This document shows positions 1-7,146 of a stretch of DNA of 23,870 nucleotides, in pieces. Source of the DNA: CAYLPU01 sp964385635 (GTDB lineage: Bacteria > Chloroflexota > Anaerolineae > B4-G1); NCBI GenBank assembly GCA_964385635.1, contig CAYLPU010000079.1, positions 1 through 23,870 of the forward strand, read 5' to 3'. A program made the position numbers and the translations under genes. A model generated the notes under the pieces. The model was not told the origin of the DNA. It ran no database searches and saw only the letters and a program-made list of their open reading frames with translations. Each line of letters starts with the position of its first letter. Positions within the stretch are counted from its first letter, which is position 1.

Positions 1-2
1 TC

Positions 3-113
3 CACCGCATCCTGAAACTGGCACGCACGATCGCGGACCTGGCGGGGCGCGAGCGCATTGAGACGGCGCATCTGGCGGAGGCGATCCAGTACCGGCCGCG
101 GCGGGTGATCTGA
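3..113 (+). CDS. C-terminal fragment of YifB/ComM-family Mg-chelatase-like AAA+ ATPase
   Basis: The window opens inside a gene; an open frame from base 3 to a TGA at 111-113 encodes 36 residues. The peptide (HRILKLARTIADLAG, then IETAHLAEAIQYRP) matches the conserved end of YifB/ComM proteins, where a helical C-terminal domain after the AAA+ module ends in an 'AEAIQYR' helix. Family knowledge: ComM is a helicase that promotes branch migration in natural transformation, and YifB homologues are widespread. Only the last part of a roughly 500-residue protein is visible, so no catalytic motif can be checked. A general magnesium chelatase subunit is the alternative, but the IQYR ending favours YifB. 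Confidence 0.72.
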   Translation, partial: HRILKLARTIADLAGRERIETAHLAEAIQYRPRRVI

Positions 114-120
114 CCGGCGC

Positions 121-190
121 TCGGTATCTCCCCGCTTACCCAATGCGGGCGTTTCACCGTCGCTCACGCGGGGACTTGCGTGTGCTGGCG
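121..190 (+). repeat. Intergenic double-hairpin repeat, copy 1
   Basis: The segment holds a first stem (CCCGC / GCGGG around TTACCCAAT), the linker CGTTTCACCGTC, and a second stem built from CACGC and GCGTG around GGGGACTT. About 40 bases from the first stem onward match 5034-5073 at roughly 33 of 40 positions, with both stems kept. The second stem overlaps the likely -35 box of the next gene. Confidence 0.5.
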
Positions 191-204
191 GGACAGGATA
201 GAAT
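176..204 (+). promoter_or_regulatory. Possible promoter of the glycosyltransferase gene
   Basis: TTGCGT (176-181) and TAGAAT (199-204) are separated by 17 bp. If used, transcription would begin around 211, inside the first codons of the longest reading frame, so translation would then have to start at the ATG at 232. TAGAAT is repeated at 209-214 by a tandem decamer (gaatatgcta twice, 201-220), which makes the true -10 ambiguous. Confidence 0.35.
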
Positions 205-1149
205 ATGCTAGAATATGCTAGGTCCGAGCCCATGTTCAAGTCGTCTATCTCTCCTTCCGTGGCCGTGGTCGTGCTGAACTGGAATGGAGGCCAGACCACG
301 CTCGATTGTCTGGCCTCAGTCGAGCGGCTTGACTATCCGCGCCGCTCGCTCATCGTGGTGGACAACAGCTCCACGGATGGCTCCCCCGAACGCATCCGCT
401 CTCGCTTCCCAGAGGTCGAGCTAATCACCCACACCCAAAATCTGGGTCTGAGCGAGGGCTATAACTCTGGCTTGCGTTGGTCGCTGGAGCGAGGTCATGA
501 CTACACCTTGCTGCTCAACAACGACGTGGTACTCGCGCCTGATGCGCTGCGTTTGCTGGTGGGTGAAGCCGAGCGCCGTCCTCAGGCCGGTATGTTCTCC
601 CCCAAGATCTACCTGGGCGAGCCGCCCTCCGATCATCTCTACTGGACCGGCGGCTGGCTGACCCTGAACCCATTCGGAGCGCCCACACGTGGATATCGCC
701 GTCGTGACCAGGGTCAGTATGACGAGGTGTGCGAGATACAACTGGCGGCAAACACCGCTGTGCTGGTCCGCTGCGAGATGGTACGCGATGTCGGCCTGCT
801 TGACCCGGCCTACTTCTATATGTGCGAGGACTTCGACTGGAGCCTAAGGGCTCGCCAGAGCGGCCACAAGGTGCTCTACGTTCCTGGAGCACGGGTATGG
901 CACCTCGAGTGTGCTACGATCGGTTTTCTATCTCCGCGCATGGTCTACTATTACCTGCGTAACATGATGTTGCTGGCTCGGCGCTATCACTCCCGCCCGC
1001 ACCTTATGCAGGCCATGCTTACTTTCCAGGTCTTGCTGTTTATGGTAATGTTCCTCGTCACCGGCAAGCCGGGCGGGCTGCGCGCCTGCCTATGGGCACT
1101 GATTGACTACCGCCGTGGCCGCTTCGGCAAGACCTCCCGCCGCTTCTGA
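205..1149 (+). CDS. Family 2 glycosyltransferase (rhamnosyltransferase/WbbL-like)
   Basis: Predicted to transfer a sugar from a nucleotide-sugar donor during cell-surface polysaccharide or glycolipid synthesis, at the cytoplasmic membrane face. The 314-residue product has a GT-A fold: VVVLNWNGG near residue 21, VDNSSTDGS near 52, NLGLSEGYNSGL near 79, the LLLNNDV metal-binding motif near 103-108, and an EDFDWSLRARQSG acceptor-side motif near 213. A hydrophobic segment near residues 270-286 (LLFMVMFLVTG) may attach it to the membrane. The chosen ATG has an AGGA about 6 nt upstream; the in-frame ATG at 232 is a good alternative because the family usually begins a few residues before the VVVLNWNG strand. 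The methyltransferase gene follows 19 nt later, so the two are probably co-transcribed. Donor and acceptor cannot be read from the sequence. Confidence 0.88.
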   Translation: MLEYARSEPMFKSSISPSVAVVVLNWNGGQTTLDCLASVERLDYPRRSLIVVDNSSTDGSPERIRSRFPEVELITHTQNLGLSEGYNSGLRWSLERGHDYTLLLNNDVVLAPDALRLLVGEAERRPQAGMFSPKIYLGEPPSDHLYWTGGWLTLNPFGAPTRGYRRRDQGQYDEVCEIQLAANTAVLVRCEMVRDVGLLDPAYFYMCEDFDWSLRARQSGHKVLYVPGARVWHLECATIGFLSPRMVYYYLRNMMLLARRYHSRPHLMQAMLTFQVLLFMVMFLVTGKPGGLRACLWALIDYRRGRFGKTSRRF

Positions 1150-1168
1150 CCAGGGAGGCCCAGGTACC

Positions 1169-1906
1169 ATGCCTGAACTGGTTTTTGACGCCGAGCGAGC
1201 CATCCCCGATGAGATGCGCGAGACGTGGGTACTGCGCACCGTCCTAGCCGATCATCTGCGACGCTATCGGCTGGCCCGGCGCTACGTCGTCGGGCGGCGT
1301 GTGCTCGACGCGGCCTGTGGGGTTGGCTACGGCTCGGCCATGTTCCAGCGGGCCGGCAGCCGGCTGGTGGTCGGGGTTGATTACAGGTTCGAGGCCCTGC
1401 GCTACGCCCAACGGCGTTACGGCGGGCCGGGGGTGTGCTTTGTGCAAGCCGACCTGGACCGGTTCGAGTGGCCGAGCGGGGCCTTTGAGACGGTTGTGAG
1501 CCTGGAGACGATTGAGCATCTGCGCGATCCACGCGGCTTCATCCGGCGTGTATGGAAGCGCCTGCCACCGGGCGGTGTGTTCGCTGTCTCGACCCCGATC
1601 GTCAGCACCCTGGCCGAGGACGTCTGGCATCTGCACGAGTGGAGTGAGCACGAGGTGCGGACGATGGTGAGCGAGGTGGGCTTTGTCATAGTTGATGAGT
1701 TGCGCGCTATGCGCTCGTGCACCGGCTGGCAGTTACTCCAGGCCGGATGGCGGCACCCACAAGCGGTTAGCTGGCGCCATGCACTTCGCCATCCGCTGCG
1801 GGGTTTGCGAAGGGCGCTGTTTGGCTGGCGCGACTGGGGCGAGTTGATGCTGGTCACACGTAAGCCCCCGCTCGACCAGAAGGCAAATTCAACAGGATGT
1901 GGCTAA
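1169..1906 (+). CDS. Class I SAM-dependent methyltransferase
   Basis: A 245-residue methyltransferase. Motif I (VLDAACGVGYGS) lies near residues 45-56, the acidic motif II (GVDYRFEAL) near 69-77, and a post-motif VVSLETIEHLRDP followed by the LPPGG turn and VSTP strand is typical of the Methyltransf_11/23 type. The start is set at 1169 because AGGGAGG (1152-1158) sits 10 nt before this ATG. A longer in-frame version from 1103 would overlap the preceding glycosyltransferase by 47 nt and adds a low-complexity peptide. Together with the glycosyltransferase it suggests modification of a surface glycan or glycolipid, but the methyl acceptor is unknown. It ends 32 nt before the convergent LuxC-like gene. 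Confidence 0.85.
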   Translation: MPELVFDAERAIPDEMRETWVLRTVLADHLRRYRLARRYVVGRRVLDAACGVGYGSAMFQRAGSRLVVGVDYRFEALRYAQRRYGGPGVCFVQADLDRFEWPSGAFETVVSLETIEHLRDPRGFIRRVWKRLPPGGVFAVSTPIVSTLAEDVWHLHEWSEHEVRTMVSEVGFVIVDELRAMRSCTGWQLLQAGWRHPQAVSWRHALRHPLRGLRRALFGWRDWGELMLVTRKPPLDQKANSTGCG

Positions 1907-1938
1907 AATCGAACGGACGTGAGTAGGTGGGGGACGAA

Positions 1939-3552
1939 TCAGAGGCCCAGGCGGGAAGCGGTCGGGGCCAAGTCGGCCAATGGATCCTCCGTCTCCAAAG
2001 TGGCAAAGTGGCCTGGGCATCGGCTATTGCCCAGATCCAGCGGTAGTAGGCCGTCCCAGGAGTAGGCCAGTTGGGGGAAAGCGGCACGCCCAAGACTGCG
2101 GAACGCAGTGATCCCGCATGCGCCCGCTGCTTCGGCCAGTTCGAGCATGCGATTGGCCGTCACAGCCACGCTCATCGATTGCAGGTTGTGTGGGGGCAGT
2201 CGGCGTAGATAACGGGTAGGGATATCGCTCAAGTCCTCCACGGGACGCACCACAACCACCCGCCCGGTGCAACGATTCACCGTCGCGCTCCACTGGTCAG
2301 CATTCCAATCTCGCTCATCCAACACCACCAGGCAGCCGTCGTCGTAGTCAGTCAGCACACGCACGTCGCCTTTGAGCTCCAGCAGCTTGTAGATGTCGTA
2401 GGCGCGATGGAGAAAACGCGCAGGCGCCACCCCACGGGGCAAGCGCTTTGTAAGCCGGCACATCGCTTCGGACAGGGCGGCGGCATAGTCGACAGGGGTG
2501 TGCCGGCCACCGCGCTCCACAAAGTGAACGCGCGCGCTGAGGCAGCCATACTGGTCCCAGAAGGTCGAGTCCAAGGCTGACAGGCGCGCGGGCAGTGTGA
2601 CGTCGTCGCGCAGAGCAGTGCGTCCTATTACAGCAAAGCTGACCTTGTGGCCGTGACGGTGAAAGTGAGCAGGCTGCCCAACGGCCTGCAGATGCGCGGC
2701 AATCGAGGCGATGGTCTGGTCACTGGCGGAGGCCATTACCAGATCGGATTGGCCTAGCAACGTGCGCTGCATCGCGACGTCGTCGTAGTCCCAGATCAGC
2801 ATCCCTAACCCCGTCACCAGCTCGGAATCCACCTCCTCGATAGCGGACAACACCCAAGGGGCCATCAAGGGGGCCTGGCGGCTGTTGCGCACCAGGACCG
2901 CTGGCGCCACCTCCGGCGCAGCGCCAAGGGCAGTGTGGTTGGCTATGTGCAGCAGCAACGCGATCAGCAGCCCATTGCCGGGTACGTTGCCTGCGGCGAA
3001 ACCGAGGGCTAGCGAGGCCGGGGGTGCGGGACGAAACAGCGGTGCGCCAACCCGCAGGGCAGCGGTCCAGCGGTCAGAGCGGCGGGCCGGGAAGAAACGT
3101 ATTTTCCCAGGTAGCCCGCCCAGCATGGGTTGCCAGGATCGGGCGATAGCCCAGGCAGGATTGTGCTCGACCGAGCGGGCGAGGGCATCTAACCGCACCA
3201 GTTCGCTCTGAGTGAAAGCCAGTGCCAGCATCGAACTGGGATAGCCGGTGTAGTGAGCGATGGCCTCCAACCTATCGGGGTCGTTCATCAGAATCTTGGG
3301 CACGGTAGCCAAGGCGCATTGCCAGCGCACTATCAAATCGGGCACGGCAAGGCCGCGGGCAGCGCGCAACTCGGCCACCAGCGTCTCCCACTGGGCGCGC
3401 GTGGGCTTGGGCCAGCGCACGGCCACACCATCGCCAGGTGGGACGGGTCGACCGGCGGTCACGTAGTGTATCTCCCACTCCATATCGCGTGTCAGAGGCT
3501 GCAAAGAGGCGGGTAACCAATAACCGTCCAATATCTCACGAGATAGCGCCAC
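1939..3552 (-). CDS. LuxC-like long-chain acyl-CoA/acyl-protein reductase
   Basis: Family knowledge: LuxC reduces an activated acyl group (acyl-CoA or acyl-LuxE thioester) with NADPH to a fatty aldehyde. The 537-residue product has the aldehyde-dehydrogenase-like layout of LuxC: a nucleotide-binding turn GFAAGNVPGNG near residues 184-194, and a catalytic-cysteine segment FWDQYGCLSARVHF with Cys at about 337. It is somewhat longer than Vibrio LuxC (about 480). It overlaps the upstream LuxE-like gene by 17 nt (3536-3552), so the pair is translationally linked and probably forms one reductase complex. No luxA, luxB or luxD lies nearby, so light emission is not expected; fatty aldehyde or alcohol for lipids or wax is my inference. 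A general acyl-CoA reductase (DUF1487/LuxC family) is the conservative name. Confidence 0.85.
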   Translation of the reverse strand: MALSREILDGYWLPASLQPLTRDMEWEIHYVTAGRPVPPGDGVAVRWPKPTRAQWETLVAELRAARGLAVPDLIVRWQCALATVPKILMNDPDRLEAIAHYTGYPSSMLALAFTQSELVRLDALARSVEHNPAWAIARSWQPMLGGLPGKIRFFPARRSDRWTAALRVGAPLFRPAPPASLALGFAAGNVPGNGLLIALLLHIANHTALGAAPEVAPAVLVRNSRQAPLMAPWVLSAIEEVDSELVTGLGMLIWDYDDVAMQRTLLGQSDLVMASASDQTIASIAAHLQAVGQPAHFHRHGHKVSFAVIGRTALRDDVTLPARLSALDSTFWDQYGCLSARVHFVERGGRHTPVDYAAALSEAMCRLTKRLPRGVAPARFLHRAYDIYKLLELKGDVRVLTDYDDGCLVVLDERDWNADQWSATVNRCTGRVVVVRPVEDLSDIPTRYLRRLPPHNLQSMSVAVTANRMLELAEAAGACGITAFRSLGRAAFPQLAYSWDGLLPLDLGNSRCPGHFATLETEDPLADLAPTASRLGL

Positions 3553-4891
3553 AGCCAGCCTCCTCTATCAGGTCTACACGCTGGATGGTGTTGCGTACGA
3601 GGTAGGGTGTGGAGTCACCACACGAGCAGACCAACGCCGCATCGAAGTAGCCGTTACCGTTGACCAACCGGACCCGGTCGGCGGACTGAAAGAAAGGGGG
3701 GTACACGTCACCACCGCCCAGAGGGTCCCAGAACGCCAACAGCCCGGTGACATCGCTGCCCTGGAGCGGACAGTCGTCGTCGTCCATCACCGCCATATAG
3801 ACCCAGGGGGGTAGGTGGTAGTTGCCCTCGGGACACTGGAAGGCAGCCCAGTTTGCCTCTGCCATGCCGTAGATGTCGGTCATGGGTAACGCCGCGCCAC
3901 CAGGTCCGTGTATCGCCCGTCTCAGGTCAGCCCGGATTTGGTCTGGTGTACGAGGATAGAGCTCTTTGATCCCCCCGCCCGTGGCGATTCGACTGCCAGC
4001 GGGTAACTCCATCCCGCCACAGACCAGCACGTGCTGTCCGACGGCATCGAGTTGCACCAAACCGCCCAGCAGCATCACAGGGTGGCCGGCAACCGCGCTT
4101 TGCTCCAGTGCCTGGACTGTCATCTTGACAAACTTGTCTTCGGCCAGCGCTTCGTAGGCCCAAAGCATGAAGGGATGCAACACGCGCCGCTCCCACAGAC
4201 CCCGCAGGCCAGGTCGGAAGGTACGACCGGTGCGCACGCGGATGGTGTCGGGGTCGGCTTTGAACGGCATAGTATAGGCAACAGAGCTATCAGCGGCCCA
4301 TCCCAGTTCACGGGTACCCAGGTGAGCAATGCGCGCCATCGCGACGCGGGTATGCGCGGGCATCACGAATACCATGTCATGTTGGGGGCCAATGTTCCAG
4401 GCGTGGGCAATGGCAGTGAAGTACGCGTCGGTGGCCACTTCCACAGTCATCTTGTTGCGAACCAGGATAGCAAATCTGCCAGAGGTGCCGCTACTTGTGA
4501 CGATCTCCAGGCCCAGGTCGGAGTACAGCGCCTCTATGGCGGCCAGCAGCCCCTCCAAGGTCGAGTAGCGGGGGCGCAGGAGCGCGGTACGTTCCAACGG
4601 CAGTTCAAACGAGAGCTGACCTGCCAACCATGCCAGAGCGCGCTGGGGCTGATCCTGGGGAAAAGGAGTGCCCAGTTGTTCGATATACCCCTTGAAGGTG
4701 ATGGCACTAGTCCGAAGCAGGCGCGGCAACTGCAACGGGAGCAGACTGGAGCCCACACCACGCGCCGACACGGTGGCCCGGTAAGCGCTGTTGCGGGCAT
4801 AGTGCCAGGCGTGGCTTTCACGGATGGCCTCAAGCAATATCCTGTTCCGCGCGTCTGGATGGATAGAGTAAAACCCTCTCAGGGTTGACAC
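3536..4891 (-). CDS. LuxE/PaaK-like acyl-protein synthetase
   Basis: Family knowledge: LuxE activates a fatty acid with ATP to acyl-AMP, loads it on its own cysteine and hands it to LuxC. The 451-residue product shows the ATP-binding loop IVTSSGTSGR near residues 130-139, an adenylation motif TDIYGMAEANWAAFQCPEG near 338-356, and cysteines close to the C-terminus (CSCG and a final AGCGAIS). The C-terminal cysteines are candidates for the acyl-accepting residue, since LuxE's active cysteine lies near its C-terminus. Translation starts at a GTG (4891-4889) with no visible Shine-Dalgarno, which agrees with a leaderless transcript predicted from the promoter just upstream. A phenylacetate-CoA-ligase-like activity is a less likely alternative given the adjoining LuxC partner. 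Confidence 0.84.
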   Translation of the reverse strand: MSTLRGFYSIHPDARNRILLEAIRESHAWHYARNSAYRATVSARGVGSSLLPLQLPRLLRTSAITFKGYIEQLGTPFPQDQPQRALAWLAGQLSFELPLERTALLRPRYSTLEGLLAAIEALYSDLGLEIVTSSGTSGRFAILVRNKMTVEVATDAYFTAIAHAWNIGPQHDMVFVMPAHTRVAMARIAHLGTRELGWAADSSVAYTMPFKADPDTIRVRTGRTFRPGLRGLWERRVLHPFMLWAYEALAEDKFVKMTVQALEQSAVAGHPVMLLGGLVQLDAVGQHVLVCGGMELPAGSRIATGGGIKELYPRTPDQIRADLRRAIHGPGGAALPMTDIYGMAEANWAAFQCPEGNYHLPPWVYMAVMDDDDCPLQGSDVTGLLAFWDPLGGGDVYPPFFQSADRVRLVNGNGYFDAALVCSCGDSTPYLVRNTIQRVDLIEEAGCGAIS

Positions 4892-4897
4892 TAAGTG

Positions 4898-4926
4898 ATT
4901 ATACCTGACCTATTGGGTTAATGCAA
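4898..4926 (-). promoter_or_regulatory. Promoter of the luxE-luxC-like operon, apparently leaderless
   Basis: Reading the minus strand, TTGCAT (4926-4921), a 17-bp spacer and a perfect TATAAT (4903-4898) precede the GTG start codon by six bases. Normal -10 to +1 spacing would put the first transcribed base on the G of GTG. No ribosome-binding site is visible. Confidence 0.65.
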
Positions 4927-4928
4927 CA

Positions 4929-4942
4929 CGATGCGCGCATCG
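4929..4942. promoter_or_regulatory. 14-bp perfect palindrome upstream of the -35 box
   Basis: CGATGCGCGCATCG is its own reverse complement and is centred about 12 bp upstream of the -35 hexamer of the luxE-like promoter. A dimeric activator or repressor site is plausible by position; nothing in the window identifies the protein. Confidence 0.35.
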
Positions 4943-4974
4943 GGTCTAGGTGAAGGGCGACTTTGTGTAGAAAT

Positions 4975-5080
4975 CGAAACCCCGCCCGCCATCGCTGCAA
5001 GCCAAGCAAACCGCCCCAACCATGCAAGTCGGGGCGGGCGTTTCGCCGTCACTCCCGCGCCGACGTGCGCGTGAGGACGG
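4975..5080 (+). repeat. Intergenic double-hairpin repeat, copy 2
   Basis: This lies between the convergent-side end of the sigma gene and the luxE-like promoter. An outer arm CGAAAC-CCC-GCCCGCC (4975-4990) can pair with GGCGGGCGTTTCG (5033-5045). An inner stem is CCGCCCC (5011-5017) with GGGGCGG (5031-5037). The linker GCGTTTCGCCGTC is followed by a second stem CTCCCGCG / CGCGTGAG. From 5034 it is homologous to copy 1 near base 146. Confidence 0.5.
5011..5037 (-). terminator. Possible intrinsic terminator of the sigma-factor operon
   Basis: Downstream of the sigma gene on the minus strand, a CCGCCCC/GGGGCGG stem with a 13-nt loop is followed by TTTGCTTGG. The stem is strong but the T-tract is poor, and the same bases belong to the double-hairpin repeat. 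Confidence 0.3.
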
Positions 5081-5112
5081 GGCGGGGCCACTCAGTTTCT
5101 ATAGGCACGCCA

Positions 5113-6327
5113 CTAATTCTTCAGAAAGTCTTTCAACCTGCGGGAGTGTCTGGGATGACGGAGCCGGCTGAGCGCCTGGGCCTCTATCTGGCGCACTCGT
5201 TCACGAGTCACACCCAGTTTCTTACCCACCTCCTCCAGGGTGTACGTTTCGCCGTCCACCAGTCCGTAGCGCAGTTGTAGAATGCGCACCGTGCGCGGCG
5301 GGAGAACCTGTAGCATCTCGTGGAGCAACTCCCGCAACATCGAAGAGCTCACCTCCTCGTCCGGAGCAGGGCTGTCTTCGTCTTGGATGAAATCACCCAA
5401 CTCGCTCTCCCCCTCGTTGTTGGTGGGCATCTCCAGCGAGAGAGGGCGGCGCGCCACTCTCATCAGTTCCTCTGCTTTGCGTGTGGAAATCTCCAGGGCG
5501 GCGGCCAACTCCGCAGGGGCGGGCCCGCGTCCCAGTTCCTGCGTCAGCCGGTGGGAGGCCCGCAGCAGTCTGTTGATCTGGTCCCCCATGTGGACCGGCA
5601 CACGGATTGTGCGGCTCTGATCGGCGATCGCGCGCGTGACCGCTTGCCGGATCCACCAGGTTGCATAAGTCGAGAACTTATTTCCCAACCGGTAGTTGAA
5701 CTTATCGGCAGTACGGATAAGCCCGATGTTGCCCTCTTGGATCAGGTCGAGGAAGGGGACGCCGCGGCCGATGTACTTCTTGGCCACGCTGATCACCAGG
5801 CGAGAGTTGGCGCGAATGAGGTGCTCACGAGCAGACAGACCGTCCTGCACATCTCTCCTCAATTCGGCCTGGTCTTCCGGATTGAGAGGACCATTCTGGT
5901 CCAAGTCCGCCTGAGCAATTCGACCGGCCTCCATACGCTTGGCGAGCGTGACCTCCTGTGCGGCCGTGAGCAGGGGCACCTGTCCAATCTCCTTGATGTA
6001 GAGGCCGATTGTATCGTCTGTTGCAACCGTGTCGAAGTACGCTTCCTGATCGGCCGCCGCGTCAGTCCGACCAGGTTTCTGGAGCGACCCCGCTTCTTGC
6101 TCTTTCTCTTCTTCCGGTGGGCCTACCCCAATGCCGGCTTCTACCAGGTCAGCCAGGATATCCTCTAGTTCCCCCAGGTTCTTTTCCACCTGAGGAAAAG
6201 CGGTCAGGATGTCACTATACGTGACGAAACCCTGCTCGGCCGCCTTGGTCAGCAGGTATTTCTCACCGCTTACTTCCTCTTCATTTTCCACTAGTTTGTT
6301 CTCTTGATACAGTCGCATCTTCTCCAT
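5113..6327 (-). CDS. RNA polymerase sigma factor, RpoD/SigA-like (sigma-70 group 1/2)
   Basis: A 404-residue sigma factor. Residues about 25-70 resemble a short region 1.1, followed by an acidic, poorly conserved linker. Region 1.2 is DTIGLYIKEIGQVPLLTA (about 105-122). Region 2 carries LIRANSRLVISVAKKY, the DLIQEGNIGLI core-binding helix and FSTYATWWIRQAVTRAI for -10 recognition and melting (about 170-234). Region 3 follows, and region 4 ends with TLEEVGKKLGVTRERVRQIE (about 363-382), the -35 helix-turn-helix. It is in the size range of primary sigma factors and carries all four regions; RTADKF replaces the usual KAVDKF-type sequence in region 2. Whether it is the housekeeping factor or a group 2 paralogue cannot be settled here. 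It follows the YdcF-like gene by 27 nt and is probably co-transcribed. Confidence 0.9.
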   Translation of the reverse strand: MEKMRLYQENKLVENEEEVSGEKYLLTKAAEQGFVTYSDILTAFPQVEKNLGELEDILADLVEAGIGVGPPEEEKEQEAGSLQKPGRTDAAADQEAYFDTVATDDTIGLYIKEIGQVPLLTAAQEVTLAKRMEAGRIAQADLDQNGPLNPEDQAELRRDVQDGLSAREHLIRANSRLVISVAKKYIGRGVPFLDLIQEGNIGLIRTADKFNYRLGNKFSTYATWWIRQAVTRAIADQSRTIRVPVHMGDQINRLLRASHRLTQELGRGPAPAELAAALEISTRKAEELMRVARRPLSLEMPTNNEGESELGDFIQDEDSPAPDEEVSSSMLRELLHEMLQVLPPRTVRILQLRYGLVDGETYTLEEVGKKLGVTRERVRQIEAQALSRLRHPRHSRRLKDFLKN

Positions 6328-6354
6328 CTTACCACACTTCTGTCCACATAAACA

Positions 6355-7146
6355 CTATAGCCAACCCCGTAGCCTGTAGACGGCAATACCGATGTACTCC
6401 TTCAGGGCAAGGGTTGTCAATTCCAGGTTGCCGGCACTGGGCAACAGATTGATCAGTTGTGTATGCAAGCCGGCTTCTCTGAGATATTGCCAGTCAGCCT
6501 GAGTCACCAGGAAATCGGTTGGGGCGGGGATCACCTCAAGTCCCTGGCGTTCGAAGACGCGCACCGCCCGTGGCATATGCGTGGCCGAGGTAACCAACAG
6601 AATCCGTTTGATCCCCTCCTGTTCCAGGATTTCGCGGCTGTTGATACCGTTTTCGTACGTGTTGCGAGAGGTAGATTCCAACCACACCGCTGCATCGGGT
6701 ACGCCCATCATCTCCAGAATGGCCGCCATATTCTCCGCCGCCGGGGTTTGCGGTCCCAACCAGGCGATGTTCCCACCACTGAGGAGGATATGTGCGGCTT
6801 TCCCCTGCCGGTAGAGCCAAGCGGCATAGAGCACGCGGTCTCCCGCCTCATTGAGCTCCACGGTTGGCCGGGGGAACTGAGCAGATCGGGTGCCGCCGCC
6901 AAGCACCACGATTGCATCCGCGCCTGGCATCTCCGCTGACGGCAGATAGCGCCACTCTAAAGAGCGCACCAGACTCAGCGATACCCAACGGTTGCCGCCC
7001 AGCCACAGTAACAAAAGCGCCAGAACCAAACTGCCCATCTGCCAGCGCCGCCGCCGGTAGGTCACAAGGGCCAGTACTATCAAAACACAGGCGAGACCCA
7101 ACGGGTAGACGAGCAAGGGCAGGAATTTAGAGAGAAACAGAAACAT
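6355..7146 (-). CDS. YdcF/SanA/ElyC-family (DUF218) membrane protein
   Basis: The product has two N-terminal membrane helices, then a cytoplasmic or periplasmic DUF218 domain. Domain motifs are DAIVVLGGGTR, an SGGN loop, the conserved acidic/asparagine segment ESTSRNTYENG, and LLVTSATHMPRA. Family knowledge: E. coli SanA and ElyC affect envelope integrity and peptidoglycan or undecaprenyl-phosphate metabolism, while YdcF binds SAM in vitro; the biochemical activity is unsettled. I place the start at the ATG ending at 7146 (263 residues) because a G-rich GGGGGG lies 6-7 nt upstream. A start five codons earlier (7161) is also possible. Either way it overlaps the end of the upstream PfkB gene, so translation is coupled. 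Confidence 0.82.
   Translation of the reverse strand: MFLFLSKFLPLLVYPLGLACVLIVLALVTYRRRRWQMGSLVLALLLLWLGGNRWVSLSLVRSLEWRYLPSAEMPGADAIVVLGGGTRSAQFPRPTVELNEAGDRVLYAAWLYRQGKAAHILLSGGNIAWLGPQTPAAENMAAILEMMGVPDAAVWLESTSRNTYENGINSREILEQEGIKRILLVTSATHMPRAVRVFERQGLEVIPAPTDFLVTQADWQYLREAGLHTQLINLLPSAGNLELTTLALKEYIGIAVYRLRGWL

Noticed and set aside
4031..4888. Long plus-strand open frame antisense to the LuxE-like gene
   Set aside because: It shows no domain pattern, and is a codon-structure shadow of a high-GC gene; the minus-strand frame carries all conserved motifs.
1939..4891. Bioluminescence operon
   Set aside because: Only the fatty acid reductase components are present; luciferase subunits, the LuxD thioesterase and flavin reductase are absent from the window.
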